A stretch of 64,000 nucleotides of DNA from Streptomyces aureoverticillatus (GTDB taxonomy: Bacteria > Actinomycetota > Actinomycetes > Streptomycetales > Streptomycetaceae). Numbering within the stretch: position 1 is the stretch's first letter; each line of letters begins with the position of its first letter. Where the stretch lies: assembly GCF_014649395.1 (NCBI RefSeq), contig NZ_BMSY01000012.1, positions 62,001 through 126,000 of the forward strand, written 5' to 3'. Under the pieces are notes generated by a model, which saw only the letters and a program-made list of their open reading frames with translations, did no database searches and had not been told where the DNA came from. Of this stretch, positions 45,333 to 54,935 are shown one piece after another. Made by a program: the position numbers and the translations under genes.

Positions 45333-45516
45333 CCGACGACTGATGAGGGCCCGGCGGGCACCTCGGGGTGAGGCACCATCAGCACGTCGAGCAACACCAC
45401 TACCATCGCGCGGATTTGCGGGCACTCCGAGTGTCAGTGGGCACCTGTAGCGTCTTTGAGCGCCCGAATCGGGGCGGCTCTTCGCTCTCGCCCGACTCAC
45501 CCGAGGATGCACTCCC

Positions 45517-45900
45517 ATGACACACGTTCGTGGGCACTACCGCCGGAACGGCTCCTACGTCCGACCGCACCATCGCGGCTCACGGCGGTCGGCCGACACC
45601 CCCTCTTCCCATCGCTCAGCCCCCCACACCCGCGTAGGTACGACTCCGCCCGCCGGGGAGACGACCCCGGCAGGCCGGACGACACGCGTTCGAGGCCACT
45701 ACCGCAACGGCGTCTACGTACGACCTCACCGTCGCCGAATCAGTCCCCCTGCTGCCGCGGCGGCGACCGGAGGTGGCGGAGTGCTGGCCCTGCTCCTTGT
45801 CCTTGCCCTCTTCAGTGGAGGTGGGACGGACTCGGGGGACACGCCCGGCAAGCAGCCGACGACGACGGTCAGCTCACAACCGGGACCAGCGTCGCGGTAG
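45517..45900 (+). CDS. Small membrane protein with duplicated RGHYR-N-G-YVRPH motif
   Basis: This 127-aa basic protein carries two copies of a motif, RGHYRRNGSYVRPHHR near the start and RGHYRNGVYVRPHRR near residue 60. A single membrane helix (GGGGVLALLLVLALFSGGG) and a short polar tail follow. The motif is known from small actinobacterial surface-associated proteins of unknown role. The ATG at 45517 begins directly with the first motif. Topology suggests the repeats are cytoplasmic. Confidence 0.65.
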   Translation: MTHVRGHYRRNGSYVRPHHRGSRRSADTPSSHRSAPHTRVGTTPPAGETTPAGRTTRVRGHYRNGVYVRPHRRRISPPAAAAATGGGGVLALLLVLALFSGGGTDSGDTPGKQPTTTVSSQPGPASR

Positions 45901-46040
45901 CCCCCCGGCACCACACCCGTGAGGCAACGCGCACCCGGGCCCGGCCCCCTCGCAACCTCCTCGCAACGTCCCGGGGCGTTGACTGGGCCGGCTGGGCCGC
46001 CACGGTCCGGTGACCGCCGTCCGGAGGAGTGCGAGGACTC

Positions 46041-46397
46041 ATGGCTGAGACCCCGGCAGTGGAACTGACGACCGCCGCCGCCGAGCTGCTGCGGCGGCTG
46101 CGGCAGGTCCACGGTCCGCTGATGTTCCATCAGTCCGGCGGCTGCTGCGACGGCAGTGCGCCGATGTGCTACCCCGACGGGGAGTTCCGCACGGGTGACT
46201 CCGACGTGCTGCTCGCGTCGCTCGACGTGGACGGGGTGGCGGAGCCAGTACGGTTCTGGATGTCCAAGAGCCAGTACGAGGTGTGGAGCCACACCCGGCT
46301 CATCGTCGATGTGGTGGAGGGCCGCGGCAGCGGCTTCTCCCTGGAGGCGCCCGAAGGGGTGCGTTTCCTCATCCGTTCCCGGCTCGTCGGGAGCTAG
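46041..46397 (+). CDS. DUF779-family protein
   Basis: This protein of about 118 aa has the DUF779 signature GPLMFHQSGGCCDGSAPMCYP and later FWMSKSQYEVWSHTRLIVDVV. The clustered cysteines suggest metal binding. In many actinobacteria DUF779 genes neighbour aldehyde dehydrogenases, but none is present here. GGAGGAG lies upstream; the ATG at 46041 is preferred over a GTG at 46029, which is too close to that site. Confidence 0.88.
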   Translation: MAETPAVELTTAAAELLRRLRQVHGPLMFHQSGGCCDGSAPMCYPDGEFRTGDSDVLLASLDVDGVAEPVRFWMSKSQYEVWSHTRLIVDVVEGRGSGFSLEAPEGVRFLIRSRLVGS

Positions 46398-46469
46398 CCA
46401 CCGCCGTCTGGTCAACTCCTCGTGGTGTTGGGACAGTTGGACATTCCGGCGCCTACCCGAGGGGGACCT

Positions 46470-47762
46470 GTGACGCGACGTACGCAGTGTGCTGGACGGC
46501 ATGGCGGACGGTTCAGAGCCGGCAGTCGGCACAGCGCGGGGCGAAGAGGCGCGCTGGCCGTCGTCACCGTGCTGACCACGCTGGCCGGTGCCGCCCTCAC
46601 GGGTGCGGCACCGGCCAGCGGCACGTCGGGCGCCCCCGCCCCGGGCACCCGGATCGCCCCCGGCGTGACGTACCGGGACTTCGACATCCCGGCCGCGAAC
46701 GGCACCGCCCACGCGCACGTCCTGGACGTGAACCTGCGTGAGCCGCGCGTCGGCCTCGGCCTGCTCCACCCCGGTGCGGTCGGCGCCCGGCAGACCGTGT
46801 CCGCGATGGCCGACGACGCCGGGGCGGTCGCGGGCGTCAACGGCGACTTCTTCAACATCACGGAGACCCAGCACCCCGGCGTCGAGGCGACCGGCGCGCC
46901 CGTCGGCCCCGCCGTCGCCGCCGGACGCCACCTGAAGGCCGCCGTCCCCAACGGCCAGCGCTTCGGCCCCGCGCTGCCGCCCGGCACCACCACCGAGGAC
47001 GTCCTGGGTGTGGGCATCGACCGCAAGGCCCGCCTCGACCGCATGACCCTGGACGGCCAGGTGCGCACCCGCGAGGGCCGGCTGCCGCTGCGCGGCCTCA
47101 ACCAGTACGCCCTCGCCGAAGGGTCGATCGGCGCGTTCACCAGCACATGGGGCAGCACCTCGCGGGTGCGCGCCACCTGCGGCACCGACACCGACCGCGG
47201 CGCGCCGTGCAGCACCGACACCTACGAGGTGACGGTGCGTCAAGACCGGGTCGTCGGCCGGGCCGACACGCCGGGCCGCGGCCCCATCGCGGAGGACACC
47301 ACCGTCCTCGTCGGCCGCGAGGCGGGCGCGCAGGCGCTGCGCAAGCTGTCGACCGGCGATCCGGTGCGCGTGCGGCACCGGCTGGTCGCGGCCTCGTCCG
47401 GCACCCCGTACCTCTTCGCTCTCGGCGGCTATCCGCTGCTGCGCGACGGCGCGCCGCTGCCCGGCCTCGACGACAAGGTCGCCGCGGTGCGCACCGCCGC
47501 GGGCATCTCCGCCGACGGTCGGCGCCTGTTCCTCCTGGCCCTGGACGGTGCGCCCGAGTACCGCACCGGCCTGACCATCGCCGAGGTCGCCGCCTCGCTG
47601 CGCGCGCTCGGCGCCGACGACGGCTTCAGCCTGGACGGCGGCGGCTCCAGCACGCTGGCCGCGCGGGAACCGGGCGCGCCCGCGGTATCGGTGCGCAACC
47701 ATCCGAGCGGCGGCGCGGAACGCGCGGTTCCCAACGGCATCGCGGTGTTCTCCCGCAAGTAG
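46470..47762 (+). CDS. Secreted phosphodiester glycosidase (NAGPA-like) family protein
   Basis: This 430-aa protein has an N-terminal signal (ALAVVTVLTTLAGAALTGAAPASG). Its catalytic-type domain is similar to the uncovering-enzyme family, including AGVNGDFFNITETQHPGVEATG and the C-terminal motif FSLDGGGSSTLAAREPG. Family members remove a sugar from phosphodiesters in cell-wall polymers or glycans. The GTG at 46470 follows GGGGGA and gives a proper signal peptide. It is convergent to the next gene. Confidence 0.87.
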   Translation: MTRRTQCAGRHGGRFRAGSRHSAGRRGALAVVTVLTTLAGAALTGAAPASGTSGAPAPGTRIAPGVTYRDFDIPAANGTAHAHVLDVNLREPRVGLGLLHPGAVGARQTVSAMADDAGAVAGVNGDFFNITETQHPGVEATGAPVGPAVAAGRHLKAAVPNGQRFGPALPPGTTTEDVLGVGIDRKARLDRMTLDGQVRTREGRLPLRGLNQYALAEGSIGAFTSTWGSTSRVRATCGTDTDRGAPCSTDTYEVTVRQDRVVGRADTPGRGPIAEDTTVLVGREAGAQALRKLSTGDPVRVRHRLVAASSGTPYLFALGGYPLLRDGAPLPGLDDKVAAVRTAAGISADGRRLFLLALDGAPEYRTGLTIAEVAASLRALGADDGFSLDGGGSSTLAAREPGAPAVSVRNHPSGGAERAVPNGIAVFSRK

Positions 47763-47806
47763 CCCCGGTAGTGGCCCCGGCCACGGTCACGCGTGTCCGG
47801 CCGCGG

Positions 47807-49399
47807 TCACCCGCTCTCGTCCCGCACCGCCACCAGGCCGTTGAAGACCCCGACGTACGCCGTGCCGTCCGGGCCAAGCGTCACGGGCGCCCAGTTGTTG
47901 TCGTACGCGACGCCGGTGCCGGTGAGCCGCTTCCAGCGGGGCTCGCCGGTGCGGAAGTCGACCGCGGTCAGGTACCAGGCGTCGATGCCGAGGCGGTGGG
48001 GCTCCTTCGTGTAGAAGTACAGCAGCCCGTTGGCCGTCGACAGCTTGGGGACGGTCGACGGGGAGCGCACGGGACTCTCCCACACGGTGTCGCAGCCGCT
48101 GCCGTCCTCGCGTACGTCGATCCGGGTGACGCCGCCGACGACGCTGCGGCCGAGGGTGAGCGAGGTGATGTTCTCGTAGCCGTAGTTGTTCTCGACGACG
48201 AGGCTGTTGCCGTGGCTGATCAGCGAGTTGTCGGTCGTGGAGGCGCCGGAGCCGAAGACGGGGACCTTGCAGACCAGGCGGCGGCTGTCGGGCACGCCGG
48301 GGCCGCGGCGGTAGACGAGGACGTGCATGCGGTCGTCGGCGTTGTCGGTGATGGCGACGTAGTCCTCTTCGGCGCCGAACAGATCGGGCGTGGTGCCCGA
48401 GCCCTGGTTCACCGAGCCGGGTTTGGTGCCGGTGCCGCGGTCGTAGGTCTGGCGCCAGCGGACCTCGGGGGTGCCGTCGGCGGCGGCCGCGAAGCTGTAC
48501 AGGGCGTGGTCGGAGACGATCGACACCCCGTCCTCGGCGACGGAGAACGAGTTCTGGATCTCCTCGCCGGCGAGCCGCACGGAGCGGATGTCCCCGGTGC
48601 CCGGGTCGACGGTGCCGACGCGGCCCTGCCGGGTCACCCACCAGATCCGCCCGTCCCAGTCGGGCATGACGGACGTGACGGGGTCGCATGCGCCGCTCGG
48701 GTAGAGGTTCGTCCACGACACGCAGTCGTGCGGGACGTGCGCGGTCAGGTCCCAGTCGTCCTCGACGACGAACCGCCAGGTGCCGTCGGCCGTCCGCTCG
48801 TGGGTGAGCCGCACGACGTGCTGGCGCGAGTCGGCGAGCACGAGCCGGTCCTTGTCGTCCAGATACGCGTAGGCGCCGCCCGACGTGTCCTTGAAGATCT
48901 TCGAGAAGTCGAGCCGCGTGATGGCCTCGACGGTGGAGGGGCGCTGCGGCAGCTTGTACTCGGCCAGCGTGCGCAGTGTCCGCGGGTCGAGCAGCTTCAC
49001 CAGGAAGCCGGTGAACGTGCCGCAGACGGTGACGACGCGGCCGTCCCGGTCGAAGGTGACGGTCGCGCACTCGCCGCCGAGCGCAGCCATCTTCTCGCTG
49101 GTCACCTGCGGCTTGTGGCCGAGCGGGCCGTTCCAGGGGTACGTTCCGCTGCCCGCCGCGTCGGCGTGCATGCCGCTGCGGCCGTTGGCGGCGAGGTGGG
49201 GGTGCTGGGGCGGCGGGTCGCCGGGGACCGGGCGGGCGGGTGCGGGGGCGCCCGCGTACTGCTCGACGAGCCGGTGGCCGGGGGCCTTGGGTATCTCGTC
49301 CGCGTGTGCCGGGGCGGCGAGGGCAGGCAGGACGGCGGCCGTCAGGGCCAGGCACAGGCCGAGGGCGCGGCCGCGGTTACTTCGGGTAAGGCGTGGCAT
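47807..49399 (-). CDS. Secreted beta-propeller-like protein
   Basis: This 530-aa protein has a clean Sec signal (MPRLTRSNRGRALGLCLALTAAVLPALAAPAHA). Repeated short beta segments with Asp/Gly turns, such as WDGRIWWVTRQGRVGTVDPGTGDI and LTAVDFRTGEPRWKRLTG, are typical of PQQ-like propellers. Four or more cysteines are spread along it. There is no anchor or catalytic motif. The ligand and role are unknown. Confidence 0.75.
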   Translation of the reverse strand: MPRLTRSNRGRALGLCLALTAAVLPALAAPAHADEIPKAPGHRLVEQYAGAPAPARPVPGDPPPQHPHLAANGRSGMHADAAGSGTYPWNGPLGHKPQVTSEKMAALGGECATVTFDRDGRVVTVCGTFTGFLVKLLDPRTLRTLAEYKLPQRPSTVEAITRLDFSKIFKDTSGGAYAYLDDKDRLVLADSRQHVVRLTHERTADGTWRFVVEDDWDLTAHVPHDCVSWTNLYPSGACDPVTSVMPDWDGRIWWVTRQGRVGTVDPGTGDIRSVRLAGEEIQNSFSVAEDGVSIVSDHALYSFAAAADGTPEVRWRQTYDRGTGTKPGSVNQGSGTTPDLFGAEEDYVAITDNADDRMHVLVYRRGPGVPDSRRLVCKVPVFGSGASTTDNSLISHGNSLVVENNYGYENITSLTLGRSVVGGVTRIDVREDGSGCDTVWESPVRSPSTVPKLSTANGLLYFYTKEPHRLGIDAWYLTAVDFRTGEPRWKRLTGTGVAYDNNWAPVTLGPDGTAYVGVFNGLVAVRDESG

Positions 49400-49586
49400 G
49401 GGCCGAAGCTAGGGCGGACTCCGTGAAGTGTCCATGTACGTACGGGAGTTGTTCACGCGGCCGCAACGATCACGGCCCGGGCGGCGGTCCGTCCGCCGCC
49501 CGGGACAGCCGCCCGGGACAAGCGCCCGGGACAGCCGCCCGCGCGGCGGGCACGGCTGCCCCGCGCGCGACGGAAGTGGCGGCCCG

Positions 49587-51842
49587 TCAGTCGATCTCCC
49601 CGACGGACTCCATGTGTCGCCAGAAGTCCTGGATCATCCGGGCGTCGATCGCGGGGAAGGTCACGCCGAGCCGCGCCAGGGAGCGCAGGGTCCGCTCGTT
49701 GCGGCACGTGTCGGACGGGCCGTCAGCCGCGCCCCCGGCACCGTCCGCCGCGCTTCCGGGGCCGTCCGCCGCACCCCCGGGAGCGTCCTCGAACTGCCGG
49801 AACACGTCCAGGTACGGCAGGAACGGGAGGTCGCGCCCGGCCTCGCCCGCCTGCCTGAGGCGGCGCAGCCAGGTGCCCAGCGCCACCGCCTCCGACCGGG
49901 TGCCGCGCCATTCGTCGAAGACCCGCAGGAAGTCGCTCCCGTTCGTCTGCCGGGGATGGTGCACGTGGTGCACCGTGGCGGAGTCCGCGCCGTCGTCGGC
50001 GAGGGCGAGGGCCACCAGGGCGCGGGCCGCGAGGTCGGCGGGCAGCAGGTCGGCCCGCAGCGACGGGCCGTCCGGGTGGCAGCCGAGGGCGGCGCAGCTG
50101 GCCAGGAGGCGGCAGAACATGTCGTCCGGGTTGATGGCACCCCGCCGCGACTCCGCCCAGATCCGGCCGAGCCGGTACACGCGGGCGGACGCGCCGCGGG
50201 CGATGGCCCGCCGCACCATCAGGTCGGCCACCCACTTGCTCGCCGCGTAGCCGTCCGCGGACGTGTGCCGCGCCTCCTCGACCGGCGAGTCCTCGCTCAG
50301 CACGCGCGGTGTGCCGGCGTGGCCGAAGATTCCCAGCGTGGAGACGTGGTGGAAGCGCTTGGGGGTGCCCTCGGCCGCGAGCCGCAGCAGGGTCCGGGTG
50401 CCCTCGACATTGGCCGCCTTCAGCCGCGCGTACGACCTCAGGTGGTGCACGTACGCGCCCGCGTGGACGATCGTGTCGACCTCGTCCCGCAGCCGGCCCC
50501 AGCGGGCCGCGCCGACGCCCAGGCCGTCGTGCGCGAGGTCACCGGGAACGATGTGCACGCGCCCGGCGTCGGCGTCCACGTCGATGCCGTACGAGGCGAG
50601 GACGGCGAACAGGCGCCCGCGGCCGGCCTGTTCCGATTCCGCGCGGACCAGGCAGTGGAGGTCCGCGTCGGTCCGGGCGAGGAGCTCGCGCAGCAGGAAG
50701 GCGCCGACGAACCCGGTGGCGCCGGTGAGCAGTACGTGCCGCGGTGGCGCACCGAAGCCTCCGGCGTCCGGGAAGCGCAGCTCGGGCGCGAGCCACGCCT
50801 CGGAGGGCGGCACCACGGTGGGGCCGTCGGCCGCGTGGCCCGCCGCCGCGTTCTCGACGAGCCCGGCGAAGCCGGCGGGGTTCGGGGCGCCGAAGAAGTC
50901 CCGCACCTCCACGCGCACACCGAGTTCGGCGTCCACCCGGGCCAACAGGCGCACGGCCAGCAGCGAATGACCGCTCAGGGCGAAGAAGTCGTCGTCGGCG
51001 CCGACCCGCTCCACACCCAGGACCTCCGCGAACAAGGCGCACAACGCCTCCTCACGCGGAGTGCGCGGCGCCCGGTACGCGCCCACGCCGGCCGTGCGGT
51101 CCGGGGCGGGCAGAGCGGCCCGGTCCAGCTTGCCGTTCGGGGCCAGCGGGAGCCGGTCCAGGGCCACGAAGGCCGACGGGACCATGAAGTCGGGCAGCTT
51201 GCCGGACAGGAACGCGCGCAAGGACCGGGGGGCGACGCCTTCTCCTGTCACATAGGCGACCAGATGCTTCCCGGCGGGCGTGTCCCGGGCGACGACGGCC
51301 ACCTGACCGACGTCGGGATGCGCGCCGAGGGCGGCTTCGATCTCGCCGGGTTCGACGCGCATGCCGCGGATCTTGGTTTGGGTGTCGGTGCGGCCCGCGC
51401 ACTCCAGGTGTCCGCCGTTGTTCCAGCGGGCGAGGTCGCCGGTGCGGTACATGCGTGAGCCGGGTGGGCCGTAAGGGTCGGCCACGAAGCGTGCGGCGGT
51501 CAGCCCCGGACGGGCGTGATAGCCACGGGCGACTGCCCCCGCGACGTACAACTCGCCGACGACACCGGTGGGAGCCGGACTCAGCCAGGGGCTGAGGACG
51601 TACGCGCGCATGTGGGGCAGCGGGGTCCCGATGGGGGTGCCGCCGGCTCCGGTCCGGTCGGTGGTGAGAGGGGTGGCGCATAAGGACTCCGCCTGCGCCT
51701 CCGCCTGCGCCTCCGCCTGCGCCTCCGACGAGCCGTGGCCGTGGCCGTGGCCGTGGCCGTTGACGATCCGAACGCCCGACGAACGCAATGAGACCATCCC
51801 CCCAGATGAAGTGGGCCGTGCTGTGCATGACGGCATCGGCAC
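49587..51842 (-). pseudogene. 5'-truncated NRPS: end of adenylation domain, carrier protein and thioester reductase
   Basis: The frame (751 aa) begins in the middle of an adenylation domain. It has the later core motifs YRTGDLARW (A7), GRTDTQTKIRGMRVEPGEIEA (A8) and PLAPNGKLDRAALP (A10). A carrier protein with DDDFFALSGHSLLAVRL and a terminal NAD(P)-binding reductase (HVLLTGATGFVGAFLLRELLAR) follow. Motifs A1-A4, the ATP loop and any condensation domain are missing, and no other NRPS gene is nearby. The A5 position (usually NGYGPTE) is replaced by a GH and QAEA repeat expansion. The fragment cannot activate an amino acid, so it is called a remnant, although carrier and reductase domains look intact. 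Confidence 0.8.
51686..51760. repeat. Microsatellite expansion inside the NRPS remnant
   Basis: About three copies of a 12-bp GCCTGCGCCTCC unit (51688-51726) are followed by four CCGTGG hexamers (51733-51756). Both expansions keep the reading frame and encode QAEAQAEAQAE and GHGHGHG at the place of the A5 motif. Confidence 0.8.
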
Positions 51843-52110
51843 GGGGGTTGGGTGCGCGGCTGTGTCAGGCCCGCTCCCGCCCGCCCCGCGAGAGCGGTGA
51901 ACGGCCGCTCTGCGAGAGAAGTCAACGGACCGGAAGCACCCGGTGTCCAGCTGTGAGCGCCCGGTGACGCCGGAAATGCGAAGGCAGCGCGGCGCAGTCA
52001 GGCACGGACCCGCCCACGGCGTCCGCCGCCACGCGGGCGCGGCCCCCGCGTACGAGCCTCTTCTCCCGGTCCACGGTGGCGTGTTGGGGTGTCCTGGTGG
52101 CCAGACAGCC

Positions 52111-52305
52111 TCAGGGACGGATGCCGCTGACGATGTCCGCCGTCGCCGTCATCCCGTTGTGAATGGTCGGCGCCACACTCGTGCTCGCGAGATAGAAGCC
52201 CAGCAGACAGCACACGACGGCGTGCGACACCTTCATGCCGCCATTGCGCAGAAGGACCACTGCCACGATCAGGAGCAGCAGCCCCACGGAAATCGAAACG
52301 GCCAT
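52111..52305 (-). CDS. Small two-helix membrane protein, conserved in Streptomyces
   Basis: This 64-aa protein has two membrane helices (VSISVGLLLLIVAVVLL and HAVVCCLLGFYLASTSVAP). Similar small proteins are widespread in Streptomyces and some occur near conjugation genes, but none are present here. The ATG at 52305 is fixed by a strong GGAGGAGG site 6 nt upstream; the longer frame from 52350 is unlikely. Function unknown. Confidence 0.75.
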   Translation of the reverse strand: MAVSISVGLLLLIVAVVLLRNGGMKVSHAVVCCLLGFYLASTSVAPTIHNGMTATADIVSGIRP

Positions 52306-52443
52306 CACGGACCTCCTCCGCCACGCCGGACTCACGGCTTTCGGCGGCAAGTGTGGCGTAGCGGAGGGTTTGTCCGAGTGCGAAGCGTGTCCGCCGGACG
52401 AGTGGTTCCCGGGGGACGTCGGGGGAAGCGGGCGTACGGGCCG

Positions 52444-53352
52444 TTACCTGCCGCGGGCGTCGAGGAACGCCTGGAGCCCGGCGAGGTCGTCGGTGTTGAG
52501 GTGGTCGACACCGGCGGCGAGCAGTTCTCCCCACACCGCGTCCCGCTCGGGTCCGGGCAGGTCGGGCGTGGCCCAGAAGCGGACGCGCTGCCCGCGCTTG
52601 TGCGCGGCGGAGACGATGCCGCGCAGCTTCTCGCGCTCGGTGGGCGGGATCGGGCCGAGGCCCCGCCAGGTGAAGTTCAGCGACCAGTTGTCGCTGATGA
52701 GCGGGATGAAGGAGGCGGGGGCCGCGGTGCCGAGGTCGGCGAGGCGGCCGTCGTAGAAGGCGCGGCGGACCCGCTGGGCCTCCATCGGCGCGCGGGCCGC
52801 GCGGTCACCGGAGATCACGGCGGTCACGGCGGAGCGGCGGACCTTGCCGTGGGCGTACGTCGTGAACAGGTGCCGGTAGCGGCGCAGACGCAGGTCCAGC
52901 TCGCGGTACGTCGACGCGCCCTCGGTCTTGATGTCGATCAGGAGCTGGAACTCGCCGTGCCAACGCCGGTACACCGAGCCGTGGTTCGCGCGGACCCGGG
53001 CCGCGAGCGGGTCGAGGTAGAGCGATTCGAGGGTGCGGGTCGGGTCGAGGTCCTCCGGGTCGTGGGCGACCAGCAGCTTGCCGTCGACGAGGAAGATGTC
53101 GGCCTCGACGCTGGTGAAGCGGTGGTCGAGGGCGTCGAGGAGGGGGCGGGGGTGTTCGTAGTCGTTGTGCGCGTGGGCCCGGGCGAGGGGGCGGGGGCGC
53201 GGGTGGCGGGCCGCGCCCTGCGGCTGGTCGGCGCTCAGGGGCCGCCCGGCCGGGGCCTGGTCGGCGGCGTGCGCGAGGCCGGGCGCGGCGACGGCGGTTG
53301 CGAAGGCCGCGCCGAGGGTGCTCAGGGCTCTGCGACGGGTGAACGGGGCCAT
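52444..53352 (-). CDS. Secreted glycerophosphodiester phosphodiesterase / PI-PLC-like protein
   Basis: This 302-aa protein has a twin-arginine signal (MAPFTRRRALSTLGAAF...AHAA). The TIM-barrel phosphodiesterase core has the motif RAHAHNDYEHPRPLLDAL followed by SVEADIFLVDGKLLVAHDPED, which supplies the histidines and acidic metal ligands of the family. Such enzymes hydrolyse glycerophosphodiesters or act on lipid head groups. A later strand DLNTDDL-type end (GVDHLNTDDLAGLQ) fits GDPD proteins. Export by Tat suggests a cofactor-bound folded enzyme. Confidence 0.85.
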   Translation of the reverse strand: MAPFTRRRALSTLGAAFATAVAAPGLAHAADQAPAGRPLSADQPQGAARHPRPRPLARAHAHNDYEHPRPLLDALDHRFTSVEADIFLVDGKLLVAHDPEDLDPTRTLESLYLDPLAARVRANHGSVYRRWHGEFQLLIDIKTEGASTYRELDLRLRRYRHLFTTYAHGKVRRSAVTAVISGDRAARAPMEAQRVRRAFYDGRLADLGTAAPASFIPLISDNWSLNFTWRGLGPIPPTEREKLRGIVSAAHKRGQRVRFWATPDLPGPERDAVWGELLAAGVDHLNTDDLAGLQAFLDARGR

Positions 53353-53548
53353 GGGGTACCTCCCAGGAGGACGAGGGGACGCGGTGGGGGACGGGGACCG
53401 GCGACGGCCGGAGCCTCAGTGAGTATGAGTCTCCGGCCACGTCAGGAAACCCCCACGGCCCGGGAGTTGGCGCCATGGACGCCTTGAGTTCACCGCGCTG
53501 GGGACGACATGACCGCCCCATGGGCGAAGCTCGGGACCTGAGGTCAGG

Positions 53549-53828
53549 TCAGGTCCGCCCCTGCGCCGACACCTCGGTCATCGCCCGGTAGGTGGCGGTG
53601 TCGTCGGGCCCGCCCATGGGTCTGCCCTCGGCCTCCACCCACCCAGGCGTGGGCCCCGAAGGGCGTGGTGCGCACGCCGCTGCACCAGGTGGGCACGTGT
53701 CCGCGCATGCGGCACAGCAGAGCGGTGGCCAGCGAGCGCTGGAGACAGTAGCGGCCCGCGCACAGGGTGCTGACGGTCGTCACCTCCTGCCGCGCCCGCA
53801 GGGCCTCCTCGTAACCAGCCGCCGTCAC
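53549..53828 (-). pseudogene. Frameshifted lasso-peptide B2 (transglutaminase-like) fragment
   Basis: From a GTG at 53828 that overlaps the dehydrogenase stop (GTGA), the frame encodes TLCAGRYCLQRSLATALLCRMRGHVPTWCSGVRTTPFGAHAWV. This is the core of the lasso peptide B2 protease family, with Cys in YCLQRS and His in AHAWV of the catalytic site. Directly after AHAWV a 4-nt duplication (GGTG) shifts the frame. Read in the other frame the expected EAEGRPMGG...DDTATYR continues to a stop at 53549. N-terminal parts of the usual B2 protein are also short. No precursor, C (cyclase) or B1 genes are near. It is probably a relic, or a sequencing error in a lone B2. Confidence 0.65.
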
Positions 53829-54871
53829 CCACGCACCCGCGGGTTCGCGCAGTGCGCCAGGGGCTCGCCCCGCACGTAGCGGCCGACCTCCGCCGCCACG
53901 ATGCGGGCCGCCTTGTGGGCGACTTCCTGGCTGGCGCCCGCGATGTGCGGGGTCATGACGATGCCGGGGGTGGTCAGGAGGCGGGAGTCGGCAGGGACGG
54001 GCTCGTGCGGGTAGACGTCGAGGCCCGCCGCCGACAACTGCCCACTGTCCAGGGCGTCACACAGGGCGTCGTAGTCGAGGAGCGCGCCGCGGGCGCAGTT
54101 CACCAGGACCGAGCCGCGCGGCATCCGCGCGATCTGCGCGGCACCGATCATGCCTTTGGTCTCGTCGGTCACGCGGGCGTGCAGCGAGACGACGCGCGAA
54201 CGGGACAACAGCTCGTCGAGGCCGACCTGTTCGGCGATCCCGGCGAGCGCCTCCGCGGACACGTACGGGTCGTGGACGAGGACCTCGGCGCCCATCGCCA
54301 CCAGGATCCGCGCGACCCGGCTGCCGATCGCGCCGTACCCGATCAGGCCGACGGTCGCGCCCTCGATCTCGATGCCGCAGTTGTCGTAGTCGTAGTAGTC
54401 GCCGCGCCAGACGCCCTTGCGCAGGTCGGTGTGCGTGTCACCGACGCCGCGCGCGGCGGCGAGGAGCAGCGTGAGGGTGTGCTCGGCGGTGGCGACGGCG
54501 TTGCGGCCGGGCGCGTAGCAGACGGCGACGCCGTGCCGGGTGGCCGCCTCCAGGTTGGCGTTGACGGGGCCGCCCCGGCTGACGCACACCAGCTTGAGGT
54601 CGGGGCAGGCCGCGAGGACGCGTTCGGTCAGCGGCGCCATCTGGGTCACGCACACCTCGACGCCCCGCAGCGCCTCGATCAGCTCGTCCTCGGTGCCGGA
54701 CGCCTCGATGACCTCGCCGACGGGTCCGAACGGCGTGTGCGGCCAGGGCAGGGTGAGCTCGCGGACGTCCGCGGAGCCGCCGGTGGCCCTGCGGACTTCT
54801 TCGCCGAGCAGGCGCGGCAGGACGAAGTGGTCGCCGGCGGCCAGAACGGTGGTGGTGCCGGTGGTGCTCAT
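53825..54871 (-). CDS. D-2-hydroxyacid dehydrogenase (NAD-dependent)
   Basis: This 348-aa protein of the D-isomer-specific 2-hydroxyacid dehydrogenase family has the Rossmann motif VGLIGYGAIGSRVARIL. The catalytic arginine region is NCARGALLDYDAL and the catalytic histidine is in MTPHIAGAS. It should reduce a 2-oxo acid or oxidise a hydroxyacid derived from the sugar pathway of this operon. It starts 64 bp after the phosphatase gene and overlaps the B2 fragment by 4 nt. The substrate is not predictable. Confidence 0.9.
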   Translation of the reverse strand: MSTTGTTTVLAAGDHFVLPRLLGEEVRRATGGSADVRELTLPWPHTPFGPVGEVIEASGTEDELIEALRGVEVCVTQMAPLTERVLAACPDLKLVCVSRGGPVNANLEAATRHGVAVCYAPGRNAVATAEHTLTLLLAAARGVGDTHTDLRKGVWRGDYYDYDNCGIEIEGATVGLIGYGAIGSRVARILVAMGAEVLVHDPYVSAEALAGIAEQVGLDELLSRSRVVSLHARVTDETKGMIGAAQIARMPRGSVLVNCARGALLDYDALCDALDSGQLSAAGLDVYPHEPVPADSRLLTTPGIVMTPHIAGASQEVAHKAARIVAAEVGRYVRGEPLAHCANPRVRG

Positions 54872-54935
54872 GAAGCGCTTCTTTCTGTACGTGAGGGAGG
54901 GGAGGGAGGGATCAGAGGGGCGGGAGGGTCCGGGG

